NCBI GenBank assembly: GCA_949126835.1
Contig: OX421495.1
Location: 28,335,721 to 28,399,720 of the forward strand
Length of the DNA: 64,000 nucleotides
Source of the DNA: Anisus vortex
Lineage: Eukaryota > Mollusca > Gastropoda > Planorbidae
Direction of reading: 5' to 3'
In this document: piece by piece, positions 12,140 through 23,351 of the stretch
Layout: every line of letters begins with the position of its first letter
Numbering within the stretch: the first letter of the stretch is position 1
The notes under the pieces: model-generated
Told to the model about the DNA's origin: nothing
Seen by the model: only the letters and a program-made list of their open reading frames with translations
Database searches by the model: none
Made by a program: the position numbers and the translations under genes

Positions 12140-13965
12140 TCTTTCGTATGAACAATTCAAAAGCATGTTGGGATGGCATAAAGAAAATCACGGGCTATGT
12201 ACCCAAGCGTAACACACTGAGTGTGAATGAAGATATTAATACTTTTATCAACCAACTAAATAATTTTTACTGCCGTTTTGACTGTCACGATTTTAGATCT
12301 TTTCACCAAGACATAATGTCATCTTTTAACAATTTAAATTTAACTCCAGATGAATGTCAAGAAGGTTTCAGTGTAGATGTTGTGACGTCACTGTTTAAAC
12401 AAGTAGCCTAAACATATCCAAAGCGCCAGGACCAGACATAATAAGTGGGCGACTAGTAATGCTTTGTGCGGAACAGCTGTCCTTTATTTTTTGCTTCATT
12501 TTTAATCAATCTTGGGAAAACCACACTATTCCTATTATCTGGAAAACCTCAGAGATTGTGCGCGTACCAAAGAAAGAAAAAGTCCTTTGCAACAATGACC
12601 TACGTCCTGTCGCTTTGACATCTATTATCATGAAATGTTTTAAGAAAATTATTCTCAGACGTATACTAAATAATGTGCACAAAAGCCTTGATCCCTACCA
12701 ATTTGCCTACAAAAAAGGCAGAAGCGCTGAGGATGCTATAGTATTAATGTTAGATAGACTACCACCATCTGGACACGCCGAAGAATTACGCTCGAATACT
12801 TTTCGTTGACTTTTCATCTGCCTTCAATACCATCCAACCACACCTTATGATACAGAAACTATCTGCTTTAAATGTCAGTCAACGCATCCAAGTCTGGATC
12901 ATGCAATTTCTGATAAATCGCCCTCAATTTGTCGGAGTAGAGGGATGCACCTCACAAATAAGAGAAATAAGCACAGGAGCGGTGCCTCAAGGGTATGTAC
13001 TCTCTCCCGTTCTATACACAATTTACACCAATGACATTCAAAGTTCAGCAATCGATACAGTATCTGTAATCAAATACGCCGATGATACAGCCATTGTCGG
13101 CCTTGTTTCCAGTGACGACAGTCTCTATCACAGGACGACCTCAGATTTCTACAAATGGTGCGGAGAGAACTACCTGATATTGAACATCACAAAAACGAAA
13201 GAAATGATTGTAGACTTCCGGAAGGAGAAACACAAGCTGGCTGATTTGCACATAAACAACCAAATAATAGATCAAGTCTCGCAATATAAATACCATGGCG
13301 TCACAATTACTGACAAACTGACTTGGTCTGACCACTGCCAAAGCCTTTGTAAGAAAATGCACCAATGACTTTTCTGTCTTAATAAACTAAAAATATTTCA
13401 CATAGAGAAAACCATTATGAATCTATTTTACTCGGCGACTGTTGGTAGCATCATAACCTTTGCAATCACTTGCTGGTATGGTAATACTACCACATTGAAC
13501 AAACACCGGATAGACCGCCTAATAAACAAAGCCTCTCGTACTACACAGACAGAATTACCATCTCTTGCGGATATTTTCAGTTCAAGGTGCCTGTCTCTGA
13601 TTGATAAAATCCTCCAAGATCATGCTCACCCGCTTCATGATAGTTACATAATATCTAGTCGAAGTGGTCGGCTTCTTTCAATAAGGGCAAGAACAGAGAG
13701 ATTTAAGAACTCTTTTGTTCCACTGTCAGTGAGACTCTTTCAAAAGAATCATCTTTCAGCCAGGAAATCCTAAATGATAGGCCTACTTTTTTCTTGTATG
13801 ATAAATGGTATGATAGTGTGCGTGAATGTCTATTGTGTTTGAGTACAAATGGTTCTTTAATATTGTTTTAGGTATGCTGAAGGACAAAATTTATGTAATC
13901 AAGTCAAATTTCCATTTACTTGGATCAATAAAGCAATCTTATCTTATCTTATCTTTTCTCATCTT
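12140..13965 (+). mobile_element. LINE (CR1/Rex1-like) RT region, frameshifted, with TTATC tail
   Basis: Successive frames encode a LINE reverse transcriptase: an N-terminal linker (SKACWDGIKKITGYVPK, 12148), the SKAPGPD block near 12418, palm blocks NDLRPVALTS (about 12595) and YQFAYKKGRS, VDFSSAFNT (about 12810), GAVPQGYVLSPVLYT, the catalytic KYADDTAIVG block (about 13072) and the C-terminal CWYGN/RIDRL region to 13773. Frames change near 12410 and 12800, and a stop falls after KKMHQ at 13366-13368. The 3' UTR ends in TCAATAAAGCAATC followed by repeated TTATC. The endonuclease is absent. The start point and breaks mark it as a dead 5'-truncated copy. Confidence 0.9.
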
Positions 13966-14294
13966 ATTACCCGAAAGACTCTACCATCATATCGATACTC
14001 CAAAATATTACGCTATGATGCTTTTTATTGACTTCTTGTCGGCGTCGGCCTTCAACACCACCCAGCCGCACATCATAATTAGAATACCTGCAAATCTAAA
14101 TTTAAGCACCAATATTCAGGCATGGGTTCTAAATTTTCTAACCAGGCGTCCCCAGTGTGTCAGACTAAATACTATTACATCATCAATCAGATAACCAAGT
14201 TTTAGTACTTGTGCTCCACAAGGCTGTGTTGTTTCTCAAGTGCTATACACTGTACACGATATACACTAACGACATTAGGAGCCATCGTGATTCA
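13966..14294 (+). mobile_element. Second LINE RT fragment of the same family
   Basis: Directly after the TTATC tail a second, independent RT segment starts (YHHIDTPKYYA, then FLSASAFNTTQPH, then FLTRRPQCVRLN), followed after a stop by CAPQGCVVSQVLYT. It matches the central palm of the preceding element but is a separate copy, cut at both ends. Its sequence differs clearly from the upstream copy, so it is not a recent tandem duplicate. Confidence 0.8.
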
Positions 14295-14728
14295 GTCTAG
14301 AGATGGGCAAAACCGTTCACCATACTGATCGCCGCTCAATTGAGCGCTCACTAAAAAGATCCGGATCACTTAGTAATTTACCCCCCCCCCTTCCGCCCCC
14401 TCCATTATTTAACATGCTGGCTGTCAAGGGGAGAGAAAAACAAATTGGATACCTTGTTGAAACGCCGTTTTTTTGTTACTTAAAACATTAACAAATATAA
14501 AAAAGAAAAAATTATTCTCAATTGTCTAGTTGTAGGCTACTAAACTAATTATAATTAAACTTTTTATTTTTAATTTTGAGCGATAATTCCTTTTTTTTTC
14601 ATCTAATAATTCAAATTAAAAGGGTCAATGTAAACTACTGTAATCATATTGGCTAATTATAATGCAAATATTGTATCATCAACATTATTTACAACTATTG
14701 GCCATGCCCGTCAAAATGACGGAGAAAC
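14295..14728. other. Spacer with possible hAT-like terminus and poly-C run
   Basis: The LINE fragment stops at about 14295 and the next bases, CTAGAGATGGGCAAAACC, resemble a hAT-type transposon end. No matching opposite end was found. A C-rich run follows at about 14380-14400. The rest is AT-rich. Confidence 0.35.
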
Positions 14729-15016
14729 CATAGACTATAATATACATAGACCGCTTGCTTTAGTATTTCTGCTATATTATGACTTGAAACACTGATTTTC
14801 GGAATTCCCGATTCTAAATAACGTAATTGCTGTACAGAAAATAAAGTTATTGATAGACAACTTCCGTTTTATTTAATCGCTATGATTTTCTCAATGAAAA
14901 ATTAAAATCGAAAGTTGTACAGAGCGGAAACATTTATAGATCAGTGTTGTGTGCGCACGGAAAAAGAATATAAGCTCTAAAAATAGAGCAGGCGGTCCAT
15001 CTTATTATAGTCAATG
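14729..15016. mobile_element. MITE, copy 1 (CATAGACTATAATA termini)
   Basis: A 288-bp element bounded by CATAGACTATAATA...CATAGACCGCTTGC on the left and GGCGGTCCAT...TATTATAGTCAATG on the right, which are inverted repeats of each other (about 28 bp, imperfect). The interior contains GGAATTCCCGATTC and GAGCGGAAACATTT. The same sequence recurs in inverted orientation at 17234-17526 and partially at 15055-15190. It has no coding capacity. The superfamily is not determined. Confidence 0.85.
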
Positions 15017-15054
15017 ATAATAGGATTAATAGGCCTACATGTATTCATTTAAAG

Positions 15055-15190
15055 TCGAAAAAAATGCGATTTAATAAAACGGAACGTGATAACAATTACT
15101 TCATTTAGAATCGGGAATTGCCAAAATATCATAAAAATATCAATATCATATAAAACTAAAGCAAGCGGTCCATGTATATTATAGTCTATG
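15055..15190. mobile_element. MITE, copy 2 (truncated)
   Basis: This matches the right half of copy 3: GATTTAATAAAACGGAA, GAATCGGGAATT, then AAGCGGTCCATG...TATTATAGTCTATG at the end. The left half is missing. It lies only about 40 bp from copy 1. Confidence 0.8.
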
Positions 15191-17113
15191 GTTATATTGA
15201 AAAATAGGCATTTTTTATGTAAAAGCTCTATAACGTAGTCTAATTCGCTTTTTATCAACCCAAGCTTCTTTATAGTTATCAACAACCAATATCCATATTT
15301 TAGAATATTTGTTTCTGTCACGATTCTGGAATTAAATCGTAACCTTATTAGTACTCATGGATAGATCATAGCGCAGAAGTAGTGTAGAACTAGAAACATA
15401 GGTTAGCGTAGAGTTAGATTAGGGAGTAGAAAAGTAGCCTGGAGCTATTACCCTCTCTCTCTCTCTCATGCAATAGGAACACCCCAACCACCCCTTCTCC
15501 TCACCTCTCTTTAACCCTCTCTACACCTTTTTTCATTCCCGAATTCAGAGTTGCTACTTGATTCAGCCAATTGGTATTACACTATTTGTATGTGTGAGTG
15601 TATGTGTGTATTCTTTAATGTATGTATATATATATATATTCTATTATGCTGTCAATTATGATTCATGTTGTATTTTGATAGTACTACTCATTTATTTTGC
15701 TAAACTCAGCATACCTGTAGACACCTCCACCCACTGCTACACCTTTTCATTATCTCCCCTTTTCGTCCCCTACTCAGCGCCCGTGGGCATAACCCTTTGT
15801 CCACTCGAAGTAGTGACATCTGGAGCGAAGCGTCTAGCACATACGTAAGCACCTTGGGCTGAGCTCGACCAGAACCAAGTGACACAGGTACATCAAGGGG
15901 AGATAAGTCATTATCTTATCCTTTGTATCTCCGTATACGTCTACCCACCCCCCCCCTTTTTCCCTGGGCCCCACCCCGCAAAAGTCGGCGGTACTAATTG
16001 TATACCCACTCCTAAATTCCCCCCCCCCAATAGTCAATCCTTTATGCAAGCAAACCAGCCAACCAGAACATATGTAATTCTAAACTAATGTAGCTATCCA
16101 ATCAAATTGACCACTGATCACGTGACTAAAATTCAGGAAAGCGCGCTTAACTAGTTTTAGGACACTTCGGCTCAAACGTTAGGTGGAGAAGGTTGTTCGA
16201 GTCTAGCCTCGACTTATTCAGTTCGTTCCATAGGATATACCGCCTGCATGTGTATAGATAGATATTTTGTCAGTCTAAGTACTTTCATGAACACAGCTAG
16301 GTTTGCCTAATGTTTTGGATAACCTAGCAGTACCATGTGTTGAGTGTTAACTGAAGCCTGTGCAAATTCGTATATGTATCTTGCCATTGAGTGAAGAATT
16401 GAAATGATAATAAACACCTGAACTGAACCAGCGATTTATTTGCCTACTTAGAACTATTTGTTGTGTCCGTCATAATATCTAACGAGCCAAGAGAGAAATA
16501 ATAATTATTCCAGGGCGATTCCAGTCACGGTAATTCATACCCAACGACGACCTGCCACTACTATCCCACTCACCTACGACTCCGCACCCATCTCATCGCC
16601 CAACTTCTGCCAGGTTGATGTACTAATCGTAAACACATCCTGACAGTTTCATTGAACAAGTCGAAGTAAAAAAACAAGTAAAAATCTCCAAAATAAATGT
16701 TTTTAACCGCAACACTAAAAGGAAGAGAATTTAAGCTAAATATCAGCAGTTTATAACTATCCTGTTCATTTTTAGACCCTTAAAAGTAAACTGAAAAGGA
16801 CAACCTAATATGTTGGAAAAAAAACTGTTATCACTAATAGTTTATAATAACTATGAATCAGCTCTAATAACTTTGAAACGAGGAAGTTCACAAGGAATTA
16901 TCTTACGTTCATTAACTAGTTCAAATTTACATCGATAATTTGCCTATTAGTATTAATTGAGATTAATGCTGTTTCTACAAGTAATTAATTTACACAGGAG
17001 CCCAATGTAAACTTCATTAACCACTGAGACTACCCAGTTTAAAGCGTTCATTTCAAAGTAAACAAGACTGTAGGCCTAACTTATTCTAGTACTATTTTTA
17101 TTAAAACAAGTAG
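15191..17113. repeat. Dispersed ~600-bp repeat, copy A, interrupted by a solo LTR
   Basis: Segments 15191-15315 and 16646-17113 are together collinear with 32885-33475. Shared blocks include CTTTATAGTTATCAACAACC (copy B has a near match), GAGATTAATGCTGTTTCTAC and AAGTAATTAATTTAC. The two halves of copy A are separated only by the LTR insertion at 15316-16645. No coding potential is seen; the nature of the repeat is unknown. Confidence 0.8.
15316..16645. mobile_element. Solo LTR, 1,330 bp, with 5-bp target duplication
   Basis: The insert begins TGTCACG and ends CCTGACA, that is TG...CA with inverted TGTCA/TGACA tips. It is flanked by the direct repeat GTTTC at 15311-15315 and 16646-16650. The related copy at about 33 kb has an uninterrupted site (ATTTCATTGAA), showing the pre-insertion state. 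Inside are a CT-microsatellite (about 15450), a TA-run (about 15625), a poly-C block (about 15945) and AATAAA at about 16411. No internal retroelement genes remain, so this is an LTR left by recombination. The family is unknown. Confidence 0.88.
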
Positions 17114-17233
17114 ATATTGTATGTTTGCCATTTTTACTGTGGTTTTTCTTAGATCTATGGCCCAAGTCTGCCTTTCTTTTTTAAACACGTGTAGCAAAGT
17201 TAAGTATCCTACATCAAACACCAACCATAAAAC

Positions 17234-17526
17234 CATAGACTATAATAAGATGGACCGCTTGCTATATTTTTAGAGCTTAGATATGTACTTTTGTTCCGTG
17301 CGCAACCAATAAGGCTGTCTAAAATTACTTTTACGCACCTCCTTGTTTCTTAAATGTTTCCGCTGTATAGAACTTTCGAATTTAATTTTGATTTTTCATT
17401 GAATAGCGATTCAATAAAACGGAAGTGCAAAGTATAATACGAATCGGGAATTCCTAAAAGCAGTCTTTTGAGTCTTCATATAGAAGAAATACTAAAACAA
17501 GCGGTCTATGTGTATTATAGTCTATG
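17234..17526. mobile_element. MITE, copy 3 (inverted relative to copy 1)
   Basis: A 293-bp element with perfect-looking 14-base tips CATAGACTATAATA and TATTATAGTCTATG, followed inward by GATGGACCGCTTGC and its counterpart AAGCGGTCTATG. The interior matches the reverse complement of copy 1. Confidence 0.88.
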
Positions 17527-17689
17527 ATAAAACAGTTTCACACTTTCGTCTATGACTCGTGGCTAGTTGCGTGGCATTTGTAAAAGGTAACTTTTTAATA
17601 CGCCCTGACATAACCGGACAAAAAATCGCATAACTCGGGGGCGTGTGGTGGGGGCCTGTATTAATTTTTTTTACATGTATATGGTATCC

Positions 17690-19170
17690 TTGGGCGCATC
17701 TCATATCCTCAGCTTGTACGCCCCAACTCTCTACTCTGAAGCAGAAACAAAAGACTATTTTATGAGGCTCTGGATTCGGTAGTGTAAAATATCCCCAAAC
17801 CTGAGAATCTATACCTCCTTGGCGACTTTAATGCCAGAGTGGACGCGGATCACAAAGCCTGGTCTACCACTATTGGTACACACGGCATTGGTAAAATGAA
17901 TGACAATGGCCAACGACTGCTCGAGCTATGAAGCGCTCATAACCTGTGTATAACTAATACCTTTTTCAAATGCATAGACGTCCACTAAGTGTCATGGAGA
18001 CACCCTTGCTCCAAGCACTGGCACCAGCTTGATCTCATCATCACGAGGCGCTCAGACCTGACCAGTGTACTCACGTAGCTTCCACAGTGCTGACTGTGAC
18101 ACAGGCCACTCCCTGGTCGCAAGCAAAATAAAATTAATCCCAGGGAAACCACACCACTCCAAGAGTACGGGGAAAAACACTTGCCAAACAATAAGCTTGG
18201 GTCAGCTCTCACGGATTATATCTCGCAGAAAGACGTCTCCAAGCCCCATGATTCAGGAGGGGATGTGCCATAACATATCGTTGCCACATGGCTACACCTT
18301 CGTCAATTGCCGTCCTTGGGAAGAAGCCCACTGGGAGAAAATAGAACCCGTGACGGAGGCAAAGAGACAAGCCCTAACGGCCTACAAAGCTGTCCCTGGA
18401 CTTGATACGCTGCAAAAGAAAAGGCGTGCAAGGAATTCGGCTAAGTCTAAAAAAGATCAATCTTATGAGATAAAGTACAGACTGCCTTCCAGCAATCTCC
18501 ACTGAGGGAAACATTTGGATGTTGTCGAGGATTACACCAATCTCGGCAGCAGCATCTCAAGATTACTGTCCCTGGAAAATTAATTACAATCTAGATTTGG
18601 TAAGGCAGTATCAATAATGGCATGGCTCAACCAATACCCTACTCACTGACAGGACACTCCTCTATGGAAGCAAGTCCTGGGGGGCTACCTAAGCTAAGCA
18701 AATAAAGCAGCTCAATAGCTTTCACCTGCTATGCTTGCGTATGATCCCCATCATCAAATGGCAGAAAAGAGTCACACGTGTGGAGGTGCTCAGGAGAAGC
18801 CATATGCTAAGTATGAACTCAATCCTGAATGAGAGGCGCCTGGGATGGATTGGCAATATCCACTGAATGGGCCTCAAAGGCCTTGCTGTATGGAGAGCTG
18901 GCAGCTGGAACAAGAAAAAGAGGCCGCCCTTGTTACGTTTTAAAGACGTTTGTAAAAAAGACTTGCTACTGGCACACATTGATCGCAAAACGTGAAAGGG
19001 CCTTGCTGAGGAACGCACTTCATGGTGGTCCAAGGTGCGCGAGGGCACTTTAGCCGCAGAAGCCACCCTCACAGAAAGGAGTGAAGAAAAGCGAGCCAGG
19101 AGAAAGGAGAGTGGCAGAGGGGAAGGAGACTGCGCTATCGTCCCTTGAGGATGGAAGGATGTCGCCAAGC
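17690..19170 (+). mobile_element. LINE remnant: AP-endonuclease region joined to RT C-terminal tail
   Basis: Positions 17710-18210 encode, with stops, the C-terminal half of an apurinic-type endonuclease: YAPTLYSEAE, LLGDFNARV (about 17815), HPRS.HWHQLDLIIT and ADCDTGHSLVASKIK. Positions 18640-19090 encode the end of the RT protein: LYGSKSW, HLLCLRMIPI, ERRLGWIGNIH, RFKDVCKKDLLLAHID and a basic tail EATLTERSEEKRARRKE. The central RT palm is missing, so it carries a large internal deletion as well as several stops. A second copy of the same tail lies on minus at 30590-30925. Confidence 0.83.
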
Positions 19171-20465
19171 AGCGTACATGGTATAGTTTAGTCTTAGTTA
19201 CTCGTATATGTTTTTTTTAATTCACAATATTTTTATGTAGACCATTTATTTTACGTCTCAATGCTGTAGTGCAGGGGTCGGCAACTTTTAGCTTATAGCG
19301 TGCCAAACTAGGATTTTAAAATCATTCAGTGTACCAAAAGCGTGAAAGTCAAAACTGCTCAACTGTATTATTTTTATAAGACAATTTATTTAGTGCCGTA
19401 GCAAGACCAAGATAAAAAATGGAGGGTAATAAAGAAAATCATTAAAGCGTATTAAATGTAATCACAAATTAATCTATATATACCATTTAAAGCCAATACA
19501 CAATATCATTTCTCAACTTATACATTACTGGTTATCAACATTTGAGTTTAGTTTTCTAGTAAAAGCTATAAATTCTTTATAATTTGATCTCAGCATAAAT
19601 GATATTTAGGTTCAAATTAAATTTAAACTCAGTAACTATGTTGTATTAAAACAATACAGTTAAGCGGAAGAGATATGTAGTAATCATACTAAATGGATAG
19701 TTAATATGATTTTTAAAAAAGTACATATACACAATTCTTTAGTCATTTAATATTTATATAATTTTCAACAATCTTTTATGGCTTGATCATTTTAAATTTA
19801 TAAATTGTAAGCCATTTATTTTTTAAAAGGAAACAAAAAAGAAACATAATTAATATTAGAAATATTAATGCAAAGAAAACGGGTAGGCCTAATTATCTCC
19901 CTTCAATTATAATCTCCCGATTTCATGCTAGTGATGCCAAACGAGTTAGACTAATTGTTTTAATATAACTAGTGTACTTCTGAAAACGCTATATTTTAAT
20001 TTGTCTTAAATTAGGGAATGACTTAAATGTTTGAAATTGATTTCACGGCAAGATATGTACAGTTTCAATGCAAATCCATTTCAGTGGTCCGACACTTCAA
20101 GTGCTTTTTAATCCCGTCCTTGAGAATGCAAGTTCAACTCACTGAAATGAGTCGTCATGTCAATCAAAAACATCGGCTTCAAAAGTCAGTTCTCCTCATT
20201 CAACACCAGAAATGTTTTTTTTTTCTTTCATTAAGATATACCTTAATTTCTTCCAGTCAAGAAATGGATCTATTTAAGACTTTACCTATATTCCGTATCA
20301 CTTTCTTCTAGAAGTGACGTGAGAATTGAATACTATAAAATGTTTTTCCTTAAATTGTTCTAAATGTGTTTTTTTTCTTTTCTCTAGCTGCTGTGATACA
20401 TTTTTCATGCAGTACCTATTCCTTAATAATCGAGACACAAATATAATTAAATTAAAAAACCACTA
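19171..20465. other. AT-rich intergenic DNA with a hAT-like terminus motif
   Basis: No gene is recognised. CAGGGGTCGGCAACTTTTAG at 19272 looks like a hAT terminal inverted repeat, but no partner end was found. A 94-codon open frame at 20027-20311 has no known motif. Confidence 0.45.
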
Positions 20466-20469
20466 GAGT

Positions 20470-22566
20470 CTAGTCAGTCTAGTGAGTTAATTACACGACG
20501 CAAAGAAAGACGTGTTTCACTAGTCTAGTGAGTTAATTACACGACACAAAGAAAGACGTGTTTCACTAGAGTCTAGTGAGTTAATTACACGACGCAAAGA
20601 AAGACGTGTTTCACTAGAGTCTAGTGAGTTAATTACACGACGCAAAGAAAGACGTGTTTCACTAGAGTCTAGTGAGTTAATTACACAACACAAAGAAAGA
20701 CGTGTTTCACTAGAGTCTAGTGAGTTAATTACACAACGCAAAGAAAGACGTGTTTCACTAGAGTCTAGTGAGTTAATTACACCACACAAAGAAAGACGTG
20801 TTTCACTAGAGTCTAGTGAGTTAATTACACGACGCAAAGAAAGACGTGTTTCACTAGAGTCTAGTGAGTTAATTACACGACGCAAAGAAAGACGTGTTTC
20901 ACTAGAGTCTAGTGAGTTAATTACACGACACAAAGAAAGACGTGTTTCACTAGAGTCTAGTGAGTTAATTACACGACGCAAAGAAAGACGTGTTTCACTA
21001 GAGTCTAGTGAGTTAATTACACAACACAAAGAAAGACGTGTTTCACTAGTCTAGTTAGTTAATTACACGACGCAAAGAAAGACGTGTTTCACTAGAGTCT
21101 AGTGAGTTAATTACACAACGCAAAGAAAGACGTGTTTCACTAGAGTCTAGTGAGTTAATTACAACACACAAAGAAAGACGTGTTTCACTAGAGTCTAGTG
21201 AGTTAATTACACCACACAAAGAAAGACGTGTTTCACTAGAGTCTAGTGAGTTAATTACACCACACAAAGAAAGACGTGTTTCACTAGAGTCTAGTGAGTT
21301 AATTTCACGACGCAAAGAAAGACGTGTTTCACTAGAGTCTAGTGAGTTAATTACACCACACAAAGAAAGACGTGTTTCACTAGAGTCTAGTGAGTTAATT
21401 ACACGACGCAAAGAAAGACGTGTTTCACTAGTCTAGTGAGTTAATTACACAACGCAAAGAAAGACGTGTTTCACTAGAGTCTAGTGAGTTAATTACACCA
21501 CACAAAGAAAGACGTGTTTCACTAGAGTCTAGTGAGTTAATTACACCACACAAAGAAAGACGTGTTTCACTAGAGTCTAGTGAGTTAATTACACCACACA
21601 AAGAAAGACGTGTTTCACTAGAGTCTAGTGAGTTAATTACACAACGCAAAGAAAGACGTGTTTCACTAGAGTCTAGTGAGTTAATTACACCACACAAAGA
21701 AAGACGTGTTTCACTAGAGTCTAGTGAGTTAATTACACGACGCAAAGAAAGACGTGTTTCACTAGAGTCTAGTGAGTTAATTACACGACGCAAAGAAAGA
21801 CGTGTTTCACTAGAGTCTAGTGAGTTAATTACACGACACAAAGAAAGACGTGTTTCACTAGAGTCTAGTGAGTTAATTACACGACACAAAGAAAGACGTG
21901 TTTCACTAGAGTCTAGTGAGTTAATTGCACGACGCAAAGAAAGACGTGTTTCACTAGAGTCTAGTGAGTTAATTACACGACACAAAGAAAGACGTGTTTC
22001 ACTAGTCTAGTGAGTTAATTACACGACGCAAAGAAAGACGTGTTTCACTAGATTCTAGTGAGTTAATTACACGACGCAAAGAAAGACGTGTTTCACTAGT
22101 CTAGTGAGTTAATTACACGACGCAAAGAAAGACGTGTTTCACTAGAGTCTAGTGAGTTAATTACACGACACAAAGAAAGACGTGTTTCACTAGAGTCTAG
22201 TGAGTTAATTGCACGACGCAAAGAAAGACGTGTTTCACTAGAGTCTAGTGAGTTAATTACACGACGCAAAGAAAGACGTGTTTCACTAGAGTCTAGTGAG
22301 TTAATTACACGACACAAAGAAAGACGTGTTTCACTAGTCTAGTGAGTTAATTACACGACACAAAGAAAGGCATGTTTCACTAGAGTCTAGTGAGTTAATT
22401 ACACGACGCAAAGAAAGACGTGTTTCACTAGAGTCTAGTGAGTTAATTACACGACACAAAGAAAGACGTGTTTCACTAGAGTTTAGTGAGTTAATTACAC
22501 GACACAAAGAAAGACGTGTTTCACTAGAGTCTAGTGAGTTAATTACACGACACAAAGAAAGACGTG
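20470..22566. repeat. 48-bp minisatellite array, about 44 copies
   Basis: The monomer contains GAGTTAATTACACGACGCAA then AGAAAGACGTGTTTCACTAG and AGTCTAGT. Common variants are GACGC/GACAC/CACAC/AACGC, and a 46-bp form lacking two bases (CACTAGTCTAG), which recurs several times and breaks the minus-strand frame (INSLDSSETRLSL repeats). Each monomer has a small inverted repeat ACTAG-agt-CTAGT. The array lies downstream of the receptor exon on the minus strand and may sit in its next intron. Confidence 0.96.
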
Positions 22567-23348
22567 TTTACTTTTCTTTTGTACGTTCCACTTCGCATGC
22601 CTAGAATATATAAACAACCTTGGTATTTAAATCCACTAGTATCATAATTACTTGCTATTATATGTATAAAGTAACTTGTGTGAGTGTGTTTAACAAATCC
22701 TACTAGTTAACTTAAAGACACGTGACTTTATTAGCTCTTATTATACTTTTACGATTTCACTTCAGACATGTGTCTTCACTAGCTAAGTGGATAATTATCA
22801 GACTGCCACGCGCGCAACCCGGGTTCAATTCTCCAGGTAGTCAATACCTTTTATTTCTAGAAATTTGTTACATTTTAATTAATAATACTTTAAAAAAAGG
22901 ATTGTAAATCTACGAGCAACACCGGGCAATTTAGATTGTTGTTAAATAAAAGACTTGCCTAGTTTTTACCCGGTAACAATATTTATTTTAATTTACTTTT
23001 CTAAAAGTCTTCAGTAAAAAAATACAAATTTAATATTAGATTTAAAACTTTATATTCAATGTAGTTTATATTTTTTTTTATCTGTAGCTATTACATGCCT
23101 CTTTATAATTTGACATGGGCAACGCCGGGCAATGTAGCTTGTTGTAAATAGAAAATCTTTGTATAAATGAAGATCTCGTATGGCAAAACTTTATAATGAC
23201 GATCATTGAAGCATTCATTGATTATACTAAATGGGTAACATTATGCAGCCAACGAACTAATGTTTCGGAAACTAATTCGGAACTTATTATAATAGATTCT
23301 ACGTTACAAAGAGAGTTTTTATGGTTGAATTTATTTGAATAGCCTTAC
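22567..23348 (-). other. Probable intron sequence downstream of the receptor exon
   Basis: AT-rich DNA following the splice donor. I searched the minus strand for a TM7 exon with the NPxxY signature and saw none between 23348 and 22567. Two ~34-bp imperfect repeats (around GCAACACCGGGCAATTTAG at 22917 and GCAACGCCGGGCAATGTAG at 23119) resemble fragments of a dispersed repeat. Confidence 0.5.
22777..22838 (+). other. Degenerate tRNA-like sequence (A and B boxes)
   Basis: TAGCTAAGTGG matches a pol III A box, and GGGTTCAATTCTC about 40 bp later matches a B box. The anticodon and T stems do not pair properly, so this is not a functional tRNA; it is more likely the head of an old SINE or a tRNA pseudogene. 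Confidence 0.5.
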
Positions 23349-23351
23349 CTA
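23341..23351 (-). other. Predicted 5' splice site of the receptor exon
   Basis: On the minus strand the sequence reads ATAG|GTAAGG, with GT at 23348-23347. It interrupts a Gly codon exactly where the family passes from ECL3 into TM7 (the next family residues are a W-x-C-Y-I-N-S-T block). Reading through gives a stop 15 codons later and no NPxxY. Confidence 0.75.

Noticed and set aside
19390..19430. Second copy of the CAGTG hAT-like MITE (AGTGCCGTAGCAAG)
   Set aside because: Only about 14 bp match and no opposite end is found.
20027..20311. 94-codon plus-strand ORF as a gene
   Set aside because: No recognisable motif or splice structure, and AT-rich random-looking composition.
22777..22838. 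Functional tRNA gene
   Set aside because: A and B boxes are present but the anticodon and T stems do not pair.
23299..23348. Receptor C-terminus by read-through to the stop at 23299
   Set aside because: It lacks NPxxY and helix 8, and a strong splice donor sits at the junction. Kept only as an alternative in the findings.
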